A stretch of 64,000 nt of DNA, from assembly GCF_000974985.2 (NCBI RefSeq), contig NZ_LAVA02000028.1, positions 1-64,000 of the forward strand. The letters are read 5' to 3'. A model generated the notes under the pieces. That model was not told the origin of the DNA. It saw only the letters and a list, made by a program, of their open reading frames with translations, and made no database searches. The stretch comes from Streptomyces mangrovisoli. Its GTDB lineage: Bacteria > Actinomycetota > Actinomycetes > Streptomycetales > Streptomycetaceae. Made by a program: the position numbers and the translations under genes. Of the stretch, positions 29,095 to 37,134 are shown piece after piece. Positions within the stretch are counted from its first letter, which is position 1. Each line of letters opens with the position of its first letter.

Positions 29095-30048
29095 TCAGAC
29101 TCCGGGGTCGGCTTCGACGGGGTCGGGACGGCGCCCCCGCGCGGCTTCCAGCTGGGCGGCGAACGCCAGTCCCAGGAAGAGCGCGAGGGAGGTGAGATAG
29201 GCCCACAGCAGCAGCGACATGAAGGCGCTCAGGGGGCCGTAGACGGTGTCGAAGGAGCCGCTCAGGTCCAGATAGAAACCCAGCAGCCAGGTCAGCAGCA
29301 TCCACAGCACCAGGTAGACGGCGGCGCCGAAGGCCAGCCAGGTGTAGCCGGGCTGGTTGCGGCGCGGGGCGCGGCGGAAGACGACGCTCGCGGACAGCAG
29401 CGCCAGCAGCAGGCCGAACGGCCGGCGCAGGACGTCCCAGGCCATGCGGGCTCCGTCGGGGAGGTGGTAGACGGTCACCGCCGCCGATGCGAGGTCGTCG
29501 CCCGCGACCATGACCACGAAACCGAGCCCGAGGGGCAGCCCCGCGCCGAGGGACATCAGCAGCCCGCGCAGGTATTTCAGGTGGAAGGGCCGGTCGCGTT
29601 CGTTGCCGTAGATCCGGTTGGCGCCCCGCTCGATCTGGCACATCGCGGTGGTGACGTTGACCAGGGAGAAGGCGGCGCCGAACCAGAGCGCGACGGCGGC
29701 GCCGTCGCCCGCGGTGCGCCTGCTGCCGTCGAGGGCGTCGTCGACGACGCCGGCGCTGGGCCCGGAGACCATCCGGTGGATGGTCAGTTCGGCGAGTCTG
29801 CCCACGTTCTCGGTGTGCAGGGTGGTCGACAGGCCGACGAAGGCGATGGCCAGGGGGATGACCGCCAGCACCGTCTGCAGGGCGAGGGCCCGGGCGTGGG
29901 TGAATCCGTCGGCGTAGCGGAAGCGGACGAAGGCGTCCCGCACCAGGGGCCAGCCGCCGTAGCGGCGCAGTGTCGCCCACGCCTCGTCGCCGGACAGCTC
30001 CTCGCCGCCCATGTCCCGGGTCTCGGGGACCTTCGTGGCGGTGCCCAT
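29095..30048 (-). CDS. YihY/BrkB-family membrane protein
   Basis: 317 aa with ~6 TM helices. ALALQTVLAVIPLAIAFVGL, ALWFGAAFSLVNVTTAMCQIERGANRIYG and LLLWAYLTSLALFLGLAFAAQLE match the YihY/BrkB family (Pfam Virul_fac_BrkB). The family was once labelled ribonuclease BN in error; its real role is unknown, perhaps membrane transport or lipid organisation. It is flanked in the operon by a PAP2/diacylglycerol-kinase fusion and a PAP2 phosphatase with zero spacing on both sides. Confidence 0.9.
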   Translation of the reverse strand: MGTATKVPETRDMGGEELSGDEAWATLRRYGGWPLVRDAFVRFRYADGFTHARALALQTVLAVIPLAIAFVGLSTTLHTENVGRLAELTIHRMVSGPSAGVVDDALDGSRRTAGDGAAVALWFGAAFSLVNVTTAMCQIERGANRIYGNERDRPFHLKYLRGLLMSLGAGLPLGLGFVVMVAGDDLASAAVTVYHLPDGARMAWDVLRRPFGLLLALLSASVVFRRAPRRNQPGYTWLAFGAAVYLVLWMLLTWLLGFYLDLSGSFDTVYGPLSAFMSLLLWAYLTSLALFLGLAFAAQLEAARGRRPDPVEADPGV

Positions 30049-31896
30049 TCACCGCTCCCGCGGCGGCAGCAGCATGGTCAGGGCCCCGGGTGCCACCTCC
30101 GCGGTCAGGTGCCGGCCGGCGGCCACCGGGTCGCCGTCCAGCTCGCGGGGCTGGGGGGCGTCGAAGGTGAACTCGGCACGCCGGAAGGTGAGGAACTCCA
30201 CCGGGGCGCCGCCCTCGCCTCGCGTCCGCCCGCGGGCGTCGGAGCCGTCGCGGGGCACGGCCGCGCCGGGCCGCAGCAGCGTCCGCAGCGCCGCCGGCCA
30301 GCCGCCCGGACCGCGCGGGTCGAGGATCAGGAGGTCCAGCCGCGCGTCGTCGGGCCGGGCGTCCGGCAGCAGGGTCAGCCCGCCCTGGACCGTGCCGATG
30401 TTGCCGATCAGCACCATGCGGGCGGTACGGCGCAGCGCGGGGGCACCGTCGAGGCTCAGGCTGACCGTCATGCGCCGGGTGCGCAGCACGCGCAGGGCGG
30501 CGATCGCGTAGACCGGCCAGCCGAGGACGGCCTTGGCGCGGCCGGCCGCGTTGGCCCGCTGCAGCATCGCGGCGTCCAGACCGGCTCCGGACATGGCGGC
30601 GAAGTGCGTGGGGGCCAGACCGTCGCCCTCGATCCGGCCGAGGTCCACGCGCTGGGGCGTGCCGCACAGCGCGGCGTCGAGGGCGTCGGCCGGCGACAGC
30701 GGAAGGTGGAGATTGCGGGCGAGGAGATTGCCGGTGCCGCAGGGCACCACGGCGAGCGGGACGCCGGTGCCGGCCAGGGCGTCGGCGGCCGCGCGTACCG
30801 TGCCGTCGCCGCCGCAGACCACCACCAGCGCGGCGCCGTCGCGCACCGCCCGGGCCGTCTGGCCGCCGCCGGGGTCCTCGGCGGTCGTCTCGACGAACCG
30901 GGGCTCGTGGTGGCCGTGCCGTTCCAGCACCCGGCGCAGCGCGTCACGGCCGCTCCGGTCGGTGACGGTGGGGTTGACCACGACGGTGACGTGACCGGTG
31001 TGCCCGGGGGCGGTGCCGGACGGCGCGGGGCGCTCCGGGCGGACGGGGGCGGGCGAGTCGGTCGGGGCCGCCGGATTGGGCGAGTCTGCAGGGTCGGTCG
31101 GGGCGGACGGGTCTTCCGGGGCGTGCGGGGCCGTCGGGTCGGTCGGGGCGGTGACCCGCCCTTCGGTCAGCAGGGCGCACCCGACGATCAGCAGCGACAG
31201 CGCCCCGTTGACGAGGCCGCCCAGGACGTCGGTGGGATGGTGCATGCCCCGGTAGAGGCGGGCGACGCCCACCAGCAGGGGCAGGGCGCAGAGCACCGCG
31301 GCCGCGAGGGTCCGCCGGGGTCCCCGCAGCCGGGTGAGTGCCAGCACCGCGAGGCCGCCGTAGAGCGCGGTGGCCGCACCGGTGTGGCCCGAGGTGTAAC
31401 TGGACGTCGGCAGCGAGCCGTCGAGCCGGTGCACCATCGGGCGCTGCCGGTCGACCGCCGAGGTGATGACGAGGAAGACCAGCGACTGCAGGGCCACCGC
31501 CAGGGCGAGGAAGACGGCCTGCCGCCACAGGGGCAGCCGGGGCACGACGAGCAGGCACAGACAGCTCAGGGCCGTCACCGCGATCACCGTCAGCGTGTTG
31601 CCGGCCTGCGACGCGATCGACGAAAGAGTGGTCAGGATGCCCATGCGCACCCGCACGAAGGCCTCGTTCACCCTGTCCTCGGCCGTCAGCGGCCACAGGT
31701 TCCGGGCCGGACCGGTGATCAGCAGCCCGAGGCCCACCATGAGCGCGGCCTGACAGGCGGTCAGCGCGCCGATCCAGCGGACCGACCAGGCCGTGCCCCG
31801 CGGCACGACGGGCCGGGTCCGGCCGGGCTCCGCGGCCACTCCGCCGTTCGTGCCGCGTGGCAGTTCCGCGGGTCTCTCCGGCACGACAGTCGGCAT
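30049..31896 (-). CDS. Fusion of PAP2 phosphatase and diacylglycerol/lipid kinase
   Basis: 615 aa. N-terminal half (TM helices, ~35-250): PAP2 motifs DRQRP, TSGHTGAA and RLYRGMHHPTDVLGG, with motif 1 and PSGH slightly altered. A Pro/Asp/Ser-rich linker (~255-300) leads to a cytoplasmic DAGK_cat domain with VVNPTVTDRSG, the hallmark CGGDGTVRAA and PCGTGNLLARNL. So one chain can remove phosphate outside and phosphorylate lipid inside. Such fusions are annotated as bifunctional PAP2/diacylglycerol kinase proteins in actinobacteria. ATG 31896 has GGGG about 5 nt upstream. It is the first gene of the PAP2-YihY operon. Confidence 0.88.
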   Translation of the reverse strand: MPTVVPERPAELPRGTNGGVAAEPGRTRPVVPRGTAWSVRWIGALTACQAALMVGLGLLITGPARNLWPLTAEDRVNEAFVRVRMGILTTLSSIASQAGNTLTVIAVTALSCLCLLVVPRLPLWRQAVFLALAVALQSLVFLVITSAVDRQRPMVHRLDGSLPTSSYTSGHTGAATALYGGLAVLALTRLRGPRRTLAAAVLCALPLLVGVARLYRGMHHPTDVLGGLVNGALSLLIVGCALLTEGRVTAPTDPTAPHAPEDPSAPTDPADSPNPAAPTDSPAPVRPERPAPSGTAPGHTGHVTVVVNPTVTDRSGRDALRRVLERHGHHEPRFVETTAEDPGGGQTARAVRDGAALVVVCGGDGTVRAAADALAGTGVPLAVVPCGTGNLLARNLHLPLSPADALDAALCGTPQRVDLGRIEGDGLAPTHFAAMSGAGLDAAMLQRANAAGRAKAVLGWPVYAIAALRVLRTRRMTVSLSLDGAPALRRTARMVLIGNIGTVQGGLTLLPDARPDDARLDLLILDPRGPGGWPAALRTLLRPGAAVPRDGSDARGRTRGEGGAPVEFLTFRRAEFTFDAPQPRELDGDPVAAGRHLTAEVAPGALTMLLPPRER

Positions 31897-32051
31897 GGCC
31901 ACCCCATCTGGTTCGGCGCTCGGCAACGAGGTCCACCGGGTGGCCCTACGCCACCCCGCCCACCGCCGTATGCCCGTTACGGGCGGGAGCAGGCACGGGG
32001 GTGGGGGACGGAGGGCGGACAGGGGCCGCGGGGTCGCACCGGGGCAGAGCC

Positions 32052-32124
32052 GTACGGCTGCCGCGGGGTGGATGGGCGGCGCCGTACGGCTGCCACGGGG
32101 TGGCACGGAGCCGGTACGGCTGCC
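32052..32124. repeat. Three direct copies of an ~30-bp element
   Basis: GTACGGCTGCC plus a following GGGGTGG recurs at 32052, 32084 and 32114, spaced 32 and 30 bp, in the 266-bp gap upstream of the fusion gene and downstream of the lysoplasmalogenase gene. No coding frame is supported. Confidence 0.75.
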
Positions 32125-32162
32125 AGGGGGTGGCACGACGGAGCCGCGGGGCGCCCGCCGCA

Positions 32163-32918
32163 TCAGCCGGTGCCGAACGCCTCCGCCGCCGGGGCGACCC
32201 GATCGCCGCCCGCCCGTTCCTCGGTGGCGCCTTGCCCGGCCGGGCAGCCACCGCCTTCGAGGGCGCGGGCGAAGCCGTCGACGAGCAGGACCAGCGCGAC
32301 GGTGTACGTCACCATCACCAGCACGGAACTCCCGGGGAAGCCGATGCCCGCGGCGCCGAGTCCGACGAACAGGTCGGAGGCGACGAACACCAGCCCGCCG
32401 CAGGCCCCCCGGGGTCCGAGCACCCGCGCGGTCAGCGCCATGGAGATGAGCGCGAAGGCGTACACGGCGACGGCGGCCCCGAGCACCGGTCCGAGCCGGG
32501 GCGCGAGGGCGCCGACGGCGACGGCCCATCCGCCGAGGTACGCGGCGCCGAGGACCCGCCGGGGACGCAGGTACGACAGCGCCCCCGCCCGCAGGAACGC
32601 CGCCGTCCAGCAGAGCTGCGCGCCCAGGAAGCACACCAGCCCGACACCGAAGGCGGCCGTACCGGGGAGCAGCAGGGCCACGTCCCCGGCGGTCGCGAAG
32701 GCGAGCCCGGCGAGGGCCAGGCGTCGCGTGGCAGACCGGAATGCGACGGCAGGCCCCGGGACGGGCCGGTGCCGGGCACCGGTGCGCCGCCACAGATGGA
32801 CGGCGAGGACGGGCGCGAGCAGCGGCTTGGCGATCCATTCGAGGACCGGCCAGTTGCCCGCGACACCGCCGACGTCGACCAGCGCGAGGAGGCTGAACAG
32901 CCCGATCAGAGGCGGCAC
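32163..32918 (-). CDS. Lysoplasmalogenase-like (YhhN/TMEM86) membrane enzyme
   Basis: 251 aa with about eight transmembrane helices. Typical YhhN pattern: VPPLIGLFSLLALVDVGG, WIAKPLLAPVL, LALAGLAFATAGDVALLL (acidic residue inside a helix) and LVFVASDLFVGLG (second conserved Asp). The family contains eukaryotic TMEM86A/B and bacterial enzymes that hydrolyse the vinyl-ether bond of lysoplasmalogens. GTG 32918 has GGAGG 6 nt upstream and begins 1 bp after the stop of the AGMO-like gene, so it is the last gene of that operon. A Pro/Gly tail follows the last helix. Confidence 0.85.
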   Translation of the reverse strand: MPPLIGLFSLLALVDVGGVAGNWPVLEWIAKPLLAPVLAVHLWRRTGARHRPVPGPAVAFRSATRRLALAGLAFATAGDVALLLPGTAAFGVGLVCFLGAQLCWTAAFLRAGALSYLRPRRVLGAAYLGGWAVAVGALAPRLGPVLGAAVAVYAFALISMALTARVLGPRGACGGLVFVASDLFVGLGAAGIGFPGSSVLVMVTYTVALVLLVDGFARALEGGGCPAGQGATEERAGGDRVAPAAEAFGTG

Positions 32919-32919
32919 T

Positions 32920-33765
32920 TCACCCCTCCGCGCTCGGGCTGCCCGGCGCCCATCCGGGCGGCCCGAAGAGATGGCCTGCCCGATCACGCCAACGGCGGGC
33001 GGAGCGGACGTCGTTCCATGCGGCGCCGAACTCGTGGAAGGCGACGCGCACGGGGTTGTAGGTGTCGATGTTCTTGGTCAGCCCGTAGACCACGCGCTCG
33101 CCCTCGGGCTCGAAGGACCGGAACAGGCGGTCCCAGACGATGAGGATCCCCCCGTAATTGCGGTCCAGGTAGAGGTCGTTGGACCCGTGGTGCACACGGT
33201 GGTGGGAGGGCGTGTTGAGGACGAACTCCACCGGCCGCCACAGCTTGTCGACCCGTTCGGTGTGCAGGAAGAACTGGTAGACGAGGCTGAAGGACTGCTG
33301 GAGGAAGATCATCCAGGGCGGGATGCCGACCAGCGCGAGCGGCATCCAGAACGGCAGGCCGGTGAAGGCCGTCGTCCAGCTCTGCCGCAGCGCGGTGGAG
33401 AGGTTGAAGCGGACGCTGGAGTGGTGGACCACATGGCTCGCCCAGAGCACGCGCACGCGGTGGTGGGCGCGGTGGAAGACGTAGTAGGCGAGGTCGTCGG
33501 CGAAGAACAGCAGCACCCAGGTCCAGGCGGAGGACGCGGCGAGGTGCCAGGGCGCGAGGGTGTAGAGCGCGGCGTACACCAGGAGGGTGACGGACTTCCA
33601 CGGCAGCCCGATGACCTGGCTGCCCGCGCCCATGGACATGCTGGTCGCGGTGTCGCGCAGTTCGTAGCCGCGCTCGTCGTCGTCGGGCAGGAAGCGGAAG
33701 GAGAGCGCCTCGACGAGGACCAGGAGCACGAAGGCGGGTATCGCGTAGACGATGGCGGGGATCAT
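32920..33765 (-). CDS. Fatty-acid-hydroxylase superfamily membrane protein, alkylglycerol monooxygenase-like
   Basis: 281 aa di-iron membrane enzyme. His clusters FHRAHH, SHVVHHSS and HHRVHHGSN supply the eight-histidine site between four or so TM helices. The stretch from NTPSHHRVHHGSN through LDRNYGGILIVWDRLF and then ERVVYGLT recalls alkylglycerol monooxygenase (AGMO/TMEM195) more than sterol C5-desaturases. AGMO cleaves the O-alkyl bond of ether lipids. It lies between a GntR-type regulator (1-bp gap) and a lysoplasmalogenase (1-bp gap). Start ATG 33765. Confidence 0.85.
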   Translation of the reverse strand: MIPAIVYAIPAFVLLVLVEALSFRFLPDDDERGYELRDTATSMSMGAGSQVIGLPWKSVTLLVYAALYTLAPWHLAASSAWTWVLLFFADDLAYYVFHRAHHRVRVLWASHVVHHSSVRFNLSTALRQSWTTAFTGLPFWMPLALVGIPPWMIFLQQSFSLVYQFFLHTERVDKLWRPVEFVLNTPSHHRVHHGSNDLYLDRNYGGILIVWDRLFRSFEPEGERVVYGLTKNIDTYNPVRVAFHEFGAAWNDVRSARRWRDRAGHLFGPPGWAPGSPSAEG

Positions 33766-33766
33766 G

Positions 33767-34480
33767 TCAGCGGTTCGCCTTCCGGGAGGCCAAGGGGATG
33801 CTGCGCGCGAGGAGTTCGCGGGCGAGCCGCTCGGCCACGGCGGCCTCGCGGGCGGCGATGTGCGCGGCGAGCCGTACATGGGCCTCGACGTCGAGGAGTT
33901 CGGCGGCGCGCAGGTCGTCCGGCACGGCGGCGACGGGCAGCGCGCCGCCGACGAGACTGTTGAAGGAAAGCAGGTAGGCGAGGTTGCCGGAGCCCTCGAC
34001 GATCAGCCGCCACCAGGCGATGTCGGCGGCGGCGAGATCGGCCAGGTCGGGTCCGGCCGTCAGGTACCGCCCGGCGGCCTCCAGGATCGCGGCGGCGGCG
34101 ACGTCGGAGCAGCGCAGCGCGCACAGCCGGGCCGCGTCGGCGCCGATGCAGGCCCGCATCTCCAGGGCGTCGCGGGTGAGGTCGGCGCTCGCGGAGGGGT
34201 CCCCGGCCGCGACGATGCCCACGGCGAGTTCGAGCCCTGCGGTGTGCCGCCAGTCCAGCACGAGAGTGCGCCCGCCGTGGCTGACCTCGACGAGCCGCGC
34301 CTGCTGAAGCCGCTTGACGGCCTCCCGCACCGCGTGCCGGTTCACCCCGAACTCGGCGGCGAGCTCCCGCTCGGCGGTCAACGCGGACCCCGGCGGCAGC
34401 ACACCCCCGAGAATCCGGTCCCGCACCACGGCGAACACCTGATCGGACACGGCTTCACGCCGGATCTGCCCTCGCGTCAT
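33767..34480 (-). CDS. GntR/FadR-type transcriptional regulator
   Basis: 237 aa. Winged helix at ~10-75 (RELAAEFGVNRHAVREAVKRLQQARLVEV in parts), then an all-helical FCD effector domain with scattered His/Asp suited to a metal-acid ligand site. First gene of the operon with the AGMO-like and lysoplasmalogenase genes. A palindrome containing TGGTTGGACCA lies just upstream and probably mediates self-repression. ATG 34480 lacks a good ribosome site; an upstream ATG at 34537 would run through the operator and is less likely. Confidence 0.9.
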   Translation of the reverse strand: MTRGQIRREAVSDQVFAVVRDRILGGVLPPGSALTAERELAAEFGVNRHAVREAVKRLQQARLVEVSHGGRTLVLDWRHTAGLELAVGIVAAGDPSASADLTRDALEMRACIGADAARLCALRCSDVAAAAILEAAGRYLTAGPDLADLAAADIAWWRLIVEGSGNLAYLLSFNSLVGGALPVAAVPDDLRAAELLDVEAHVRLAAHIAAREAAVAERLARELLARSIPLASRKANR

Positions 34481-34508
34481 GGCGATCAGGGTGGACCGGG
34501 GGCGGGGG

Positions 34509-34529
34509 CTGGTCAACTGGTTGGACCAG
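34509..34529. promoter_or_regulatory. FadR-type operator for the GntR-led lipid operon
   Basis: CTGGTC-N9-GACCAG perfect arms; nested inside is TGGTTGGACCA, which fits the TGGTnnnACCA consensus of FadR-subfamily GntR regulators. It is 29-49 nt upstream of the regulator's ATG, where it would block the promoter. Confidence 0.6.
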
Positions 34530-34560
34530 ATTTTCACGCGGCACGACGGGTGCGCTCCTC

Positions 34561-34605
34561 CGTCTGCCGCGTCTGCTGCGTCTGCTGCGTCTGCTGCGTC
34601 CGCAG
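34561..34605. repeat. 9-bp tandem repeat (CGTCTGCTG)n
   Basis: Five units, the central three identical, in the divergent gap between the GntR gene and the MMPL gene. No promoter elements are visible inside it. Confidence 0.85.
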
Positions 34606-34704
34606 TAGACGCCGATGTCTGCGGTCGGCTGACGACGTGAGGCGGGCGAGCCGGGAGGGTCGAGGGGAACGGATGTCCTCGATGCCGACTGGAGAGCTCT
34701 CCCC

Positions 34705-37005
34705 GTGGCTACTTTCCTCTATCGCCTGGGCCGGCTGGCCTTCAGGCGGCGGTGGCGCTTCGCCCTGCTGTGGGCGGCCGTACTGGCGGCCGTCGGCGTG
34801 GGTGCCGCCATGGCGCCCGCCGCGCCCGACGACACCAGCGCCATGTCGGGCATCGAGGCCCAGCAGGCGTACGACCTGATCCAGCAGCGTTTCCCGGGCT
34901 CGGCGGCCGACGGGGCGAGCGCCCGGATCGTGTTCGTGGCGCCCGACGGGCAGAAGGTCACCGCGGCCGCGAACAAGGCGGCGATCACGGACTTCGTCGA
35001 CGAGGCGGCGGACGGTTCGCCCCAGGTCTCCGGCGCGGTGAGTCCGTTCACCGCGGGCACCGTGAGCGACGACGGGTCGACCGCGTACGCGACCGTGAGC
35101 TACAAGGTGGCCTCCGCCGACCTCACCGACGCCAGCAAGACCTCGCTGGAGCACGCGATCGACGAGGCGCGGGACACGGGCCTGACCGTCGAGGCGGGCG
35201 GAGACGTCCTGGCGGCGCAGACCGAGGCCGGCGGATCCTCCGAGGTGATCGGCATCGCCCTCGCCGCGGTCGTCCTGCTGATCACCTTCGGGTCGCTGGC
35301 CGCGGCCGGACTGCCGCTGCTGACGGCGATTCTCGGGGTCGGCGTCAGCATGGCGGCGATCACGGCGCTGGGCAGCGCCCTGGGTCTGTCGTCCACCACG
35401 GGCACCCTGGCCAGCATGCTGGGGCTCGCCTGCGGCATTGACTACGCGATGTTCATCGTCTCCCGCTACCGCGAGGAACGCGGCAAGGGGCACACCCCGC
35501 AGGAGGCGGCGGCCCGCGCCGTCGGCACCGCCGGATCCGCGGTGGTCTTCGCCGGACTGACGGTCGTCATCGCCCTGGCCGGCCTCTCGGTGGTCGGCAT
35601 CCCGATGCTGACCAAGATGGGCCTCGCCGCCGCGGGCGCCATCGTCATCGGCGTGCTCATCGCGCTGACGCTCGTCCCGGCCCTGCTCGGCTTCTGGCCG
35701 GACGCGGTCCTCTCCCGCCGGGTCCGTAAGGGCCGCCGGGCCGCCCGGGCGGGCGAGGGCCGCGGGGGCGAGGAAGGCGGCGAGGTCCTTGACACCGGCA
35801 GGAGCGGCAGGAGCAGGAGCGGCAACCGCAACAACGGCGGCAGCCGCTGGGCCCGCTTCGTGCTGCGCCGCCCCCTGCTCGTCCTGCTCGCCTCCGTCGC
35901 GGCCCTCGGGGCGATCGCGGTCCCGGCCAAGGACCTGCACCTGGGTATGCCGGGCGCGGAGTCCCAGCCGACCTCCACCACCGAGCGCCGCGCCTACGAC
36001 GATCTCGCCGCGGGCTTCGGGCCCGGCTTCAACGGGCCGCTGACCATCGTCGTGGACGCCCAGGGTGCCCAGGATCCGAAGGCGGCCGTCTCGACCATCG
36101 CCCAGGAGATCAAGGGCACCGACGGGATCGTCTCCGTCACGCCGGCCCGGTTCAACGAGGCCGGTGACACGGCCATGTTCTCCGCCACCCCCGCCACCAG
36201 CCCGACCGACGAGCAGACCAAGAACCTCGTCAGGACGATCAGGGCGGAGCGGGCCGGCGCCGAGGAGTCGACCGGCGCGACCTTCAAGGTCACCGGCACG
36301 ACGGCGATGAACATCGACGTCGCCCAGAAGGTCCAGGACGCGCTGCTCCCGTACCTCGGCGTGGTGATCGGACTCGCCGTCCTGCTCCTGATGATCGTCT
36401 TCCGCTCGATCCTCGTCCCGCTCAAGGCGGCGGCCGGGTTCCTCCTGTCGGTGCTGGCCTCCCTCGGCGCGGTCGTGGCGGTCTTCCAGTGGGGCTGGTT
36501 CGCCGACCTCCTGGGCGTGCAGCAGACCGGGCCGATCATGAGCCTGATGCCGATCTTCCTGGTGGGCATCGTCTTCGGCCTCGCCATGGACTACGAGGTG
36601 TTCCTGGTCTCGCGGATGCGGGAGGCGTACGTCCACGGCGAGCAGCCGCGCCAGGCGGTCGAGTCCGGGTTCCGCCACAGCGCCCGCGTGGTGGTGGCCG
36701 CCGCGCTCATCATGGTGGCCGTGTTCTCCGGATTCGTCGGCTCCGGCGAGTCCATGATCAAGACGATCGGTTTCGGGCTCGCCATCGCCGTCGCGTTCGA
36801 CGCGTTCGTCGTGCGCATGGCCTTCGTACCGGCCGTCCTCGCGCTGCTGGGCCGGCACGCGTGGTGGCTGCCGAAGTGGCTGGCCCGCGTCCTGCCGAAG
36901 GTCGACATCGAGGGCGAGGGCCTGGCCCGGCGGACCACCGCCGTGCCGCACGCGGCCGACGCCGCGGACGGTCACCGCACCGGCACCGAGTCCGCGCGGG
37001 TCTGA
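34705..37005 (+). CDS. MMPL-family RND transporter
   Basis: 766 aa, about 12 TM helices in two halves, each with a large extracytoplasmic loop (~45-170 and ~420-545). VEAGGDVLAAQTEAGGSSEVIGIALAAVVLLITFGSLAAAGLPLL (read in parts) and FLVGIVFGLAMDYEVFLVSRMREAYVHG are hallmarks of MMPL proteins; the Asp-Tyr pairs in LACGIDYAMFIVSRYREE and AMDYEVF form the proton relay. It exports lipids or small hydrophobic compounds. GTG 34705 has GGAGAG 8 nt upstream. A two-component pair follows on the same strand and may control it. Confidence 0.9.
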   Translation: MATFLYRLGRLAFRRRWRFALLWAAVLAAVGVGAAMAPAAPDDTSAMSGIEAQQAYDLIQQRFPGSAADGASARIVFVAPDGQKVTAAANKAAITDFVDEAADGSPQVSGAVSPFTAGTVSDDGSTAYATVSYKVASADLTDASKTSLEHAIDEARDTGLTVEAGGDVLAAQTEAGGSSEVIGIALAAVVLLITFGSLAAAGLPLLTAILGVGVSMAAITALGSALGLSSTTGTLASMLGLACGIDYAMFIVSRYREERGKGHTPQEAAARAVGTAGSAVVFAGLTVVIALAGLSVVGIPMLTKMGLAAAGAIVIGVLIALTLVPALLGFWPDAVLSRRVRKGRRAARAGEGRGGEEGGEVLDTGRSGRSRSGNRNNGGSRWARFVLRRPLLVLLASVAALGAIAVPAKDLHLGMPGAESQPTSTTERRAYDDLAAGFGPGFNGPLTIVVDAQGAQDPKAAVSTIAQEIKGTDGIVSVTPARFNEAGDTAMFSATPATSPTDEQTKNLVRTIRAERAGAEESTGATFKVTGTTAMNIDVAQKVQDALLPYLGVVIGLAVLLLMIVFRSILVPLKAAAGFLLSVLASLGAVVAVFQWGWFADLLGVQQTGPIMSLMPIFLVGIVFGLAMDYEVFLVSRMREAYVHGEQPRQAVESGFRHSARVVVAAALIMVAVFSGFVGSGESMIKTIGFGLAIAVAFDAFVVRMAFVPAVLALLGRHAWWLPKWLARVLPKVDIEGEGLARRTTAVPHAADAADGHRTGTESARV

Positions 37006-37070
37006 CCTCCGCGAAGACCCCTCGCGAGGAAGCCTCGCGAAGGCCCCCCGCGCCGGGGAACGGCGCGCCA

Positions 37071-37105
37071 GGGCCGGGCGGCGACACGAGGTCGCGGCCC
37101 GGCCC
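37071..37105 (+). terminator. Hairpin between the MMPL gene and the kinase gene
   Basis: GGGCCGGGC (37071-37079) pairs with GCCCGGCCC (37097-37105), 17-nt loop. It may end most MMPL transcripts before the two-component genes. Confidence 0.45.
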
Positions 37106-37134
37106 GCAGTACGTACCGTGAGGGAGTGCAGGAC

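Noticed and set aside
31946-32251. Short minus-strand gene encoding repeats of ATPWQPY
   Set aside because: It merely translates the 30-bp DNA repeats, overlaps the lysoplasmalogenase end, and has no ribosome site.
28486-33963. Open frame of over 1,800 codons on the plus strand
   Set aside because: It is antisense to six well-supported genes and its composition is low-complexity Gly/Arg/Gln; an effect of high GC.
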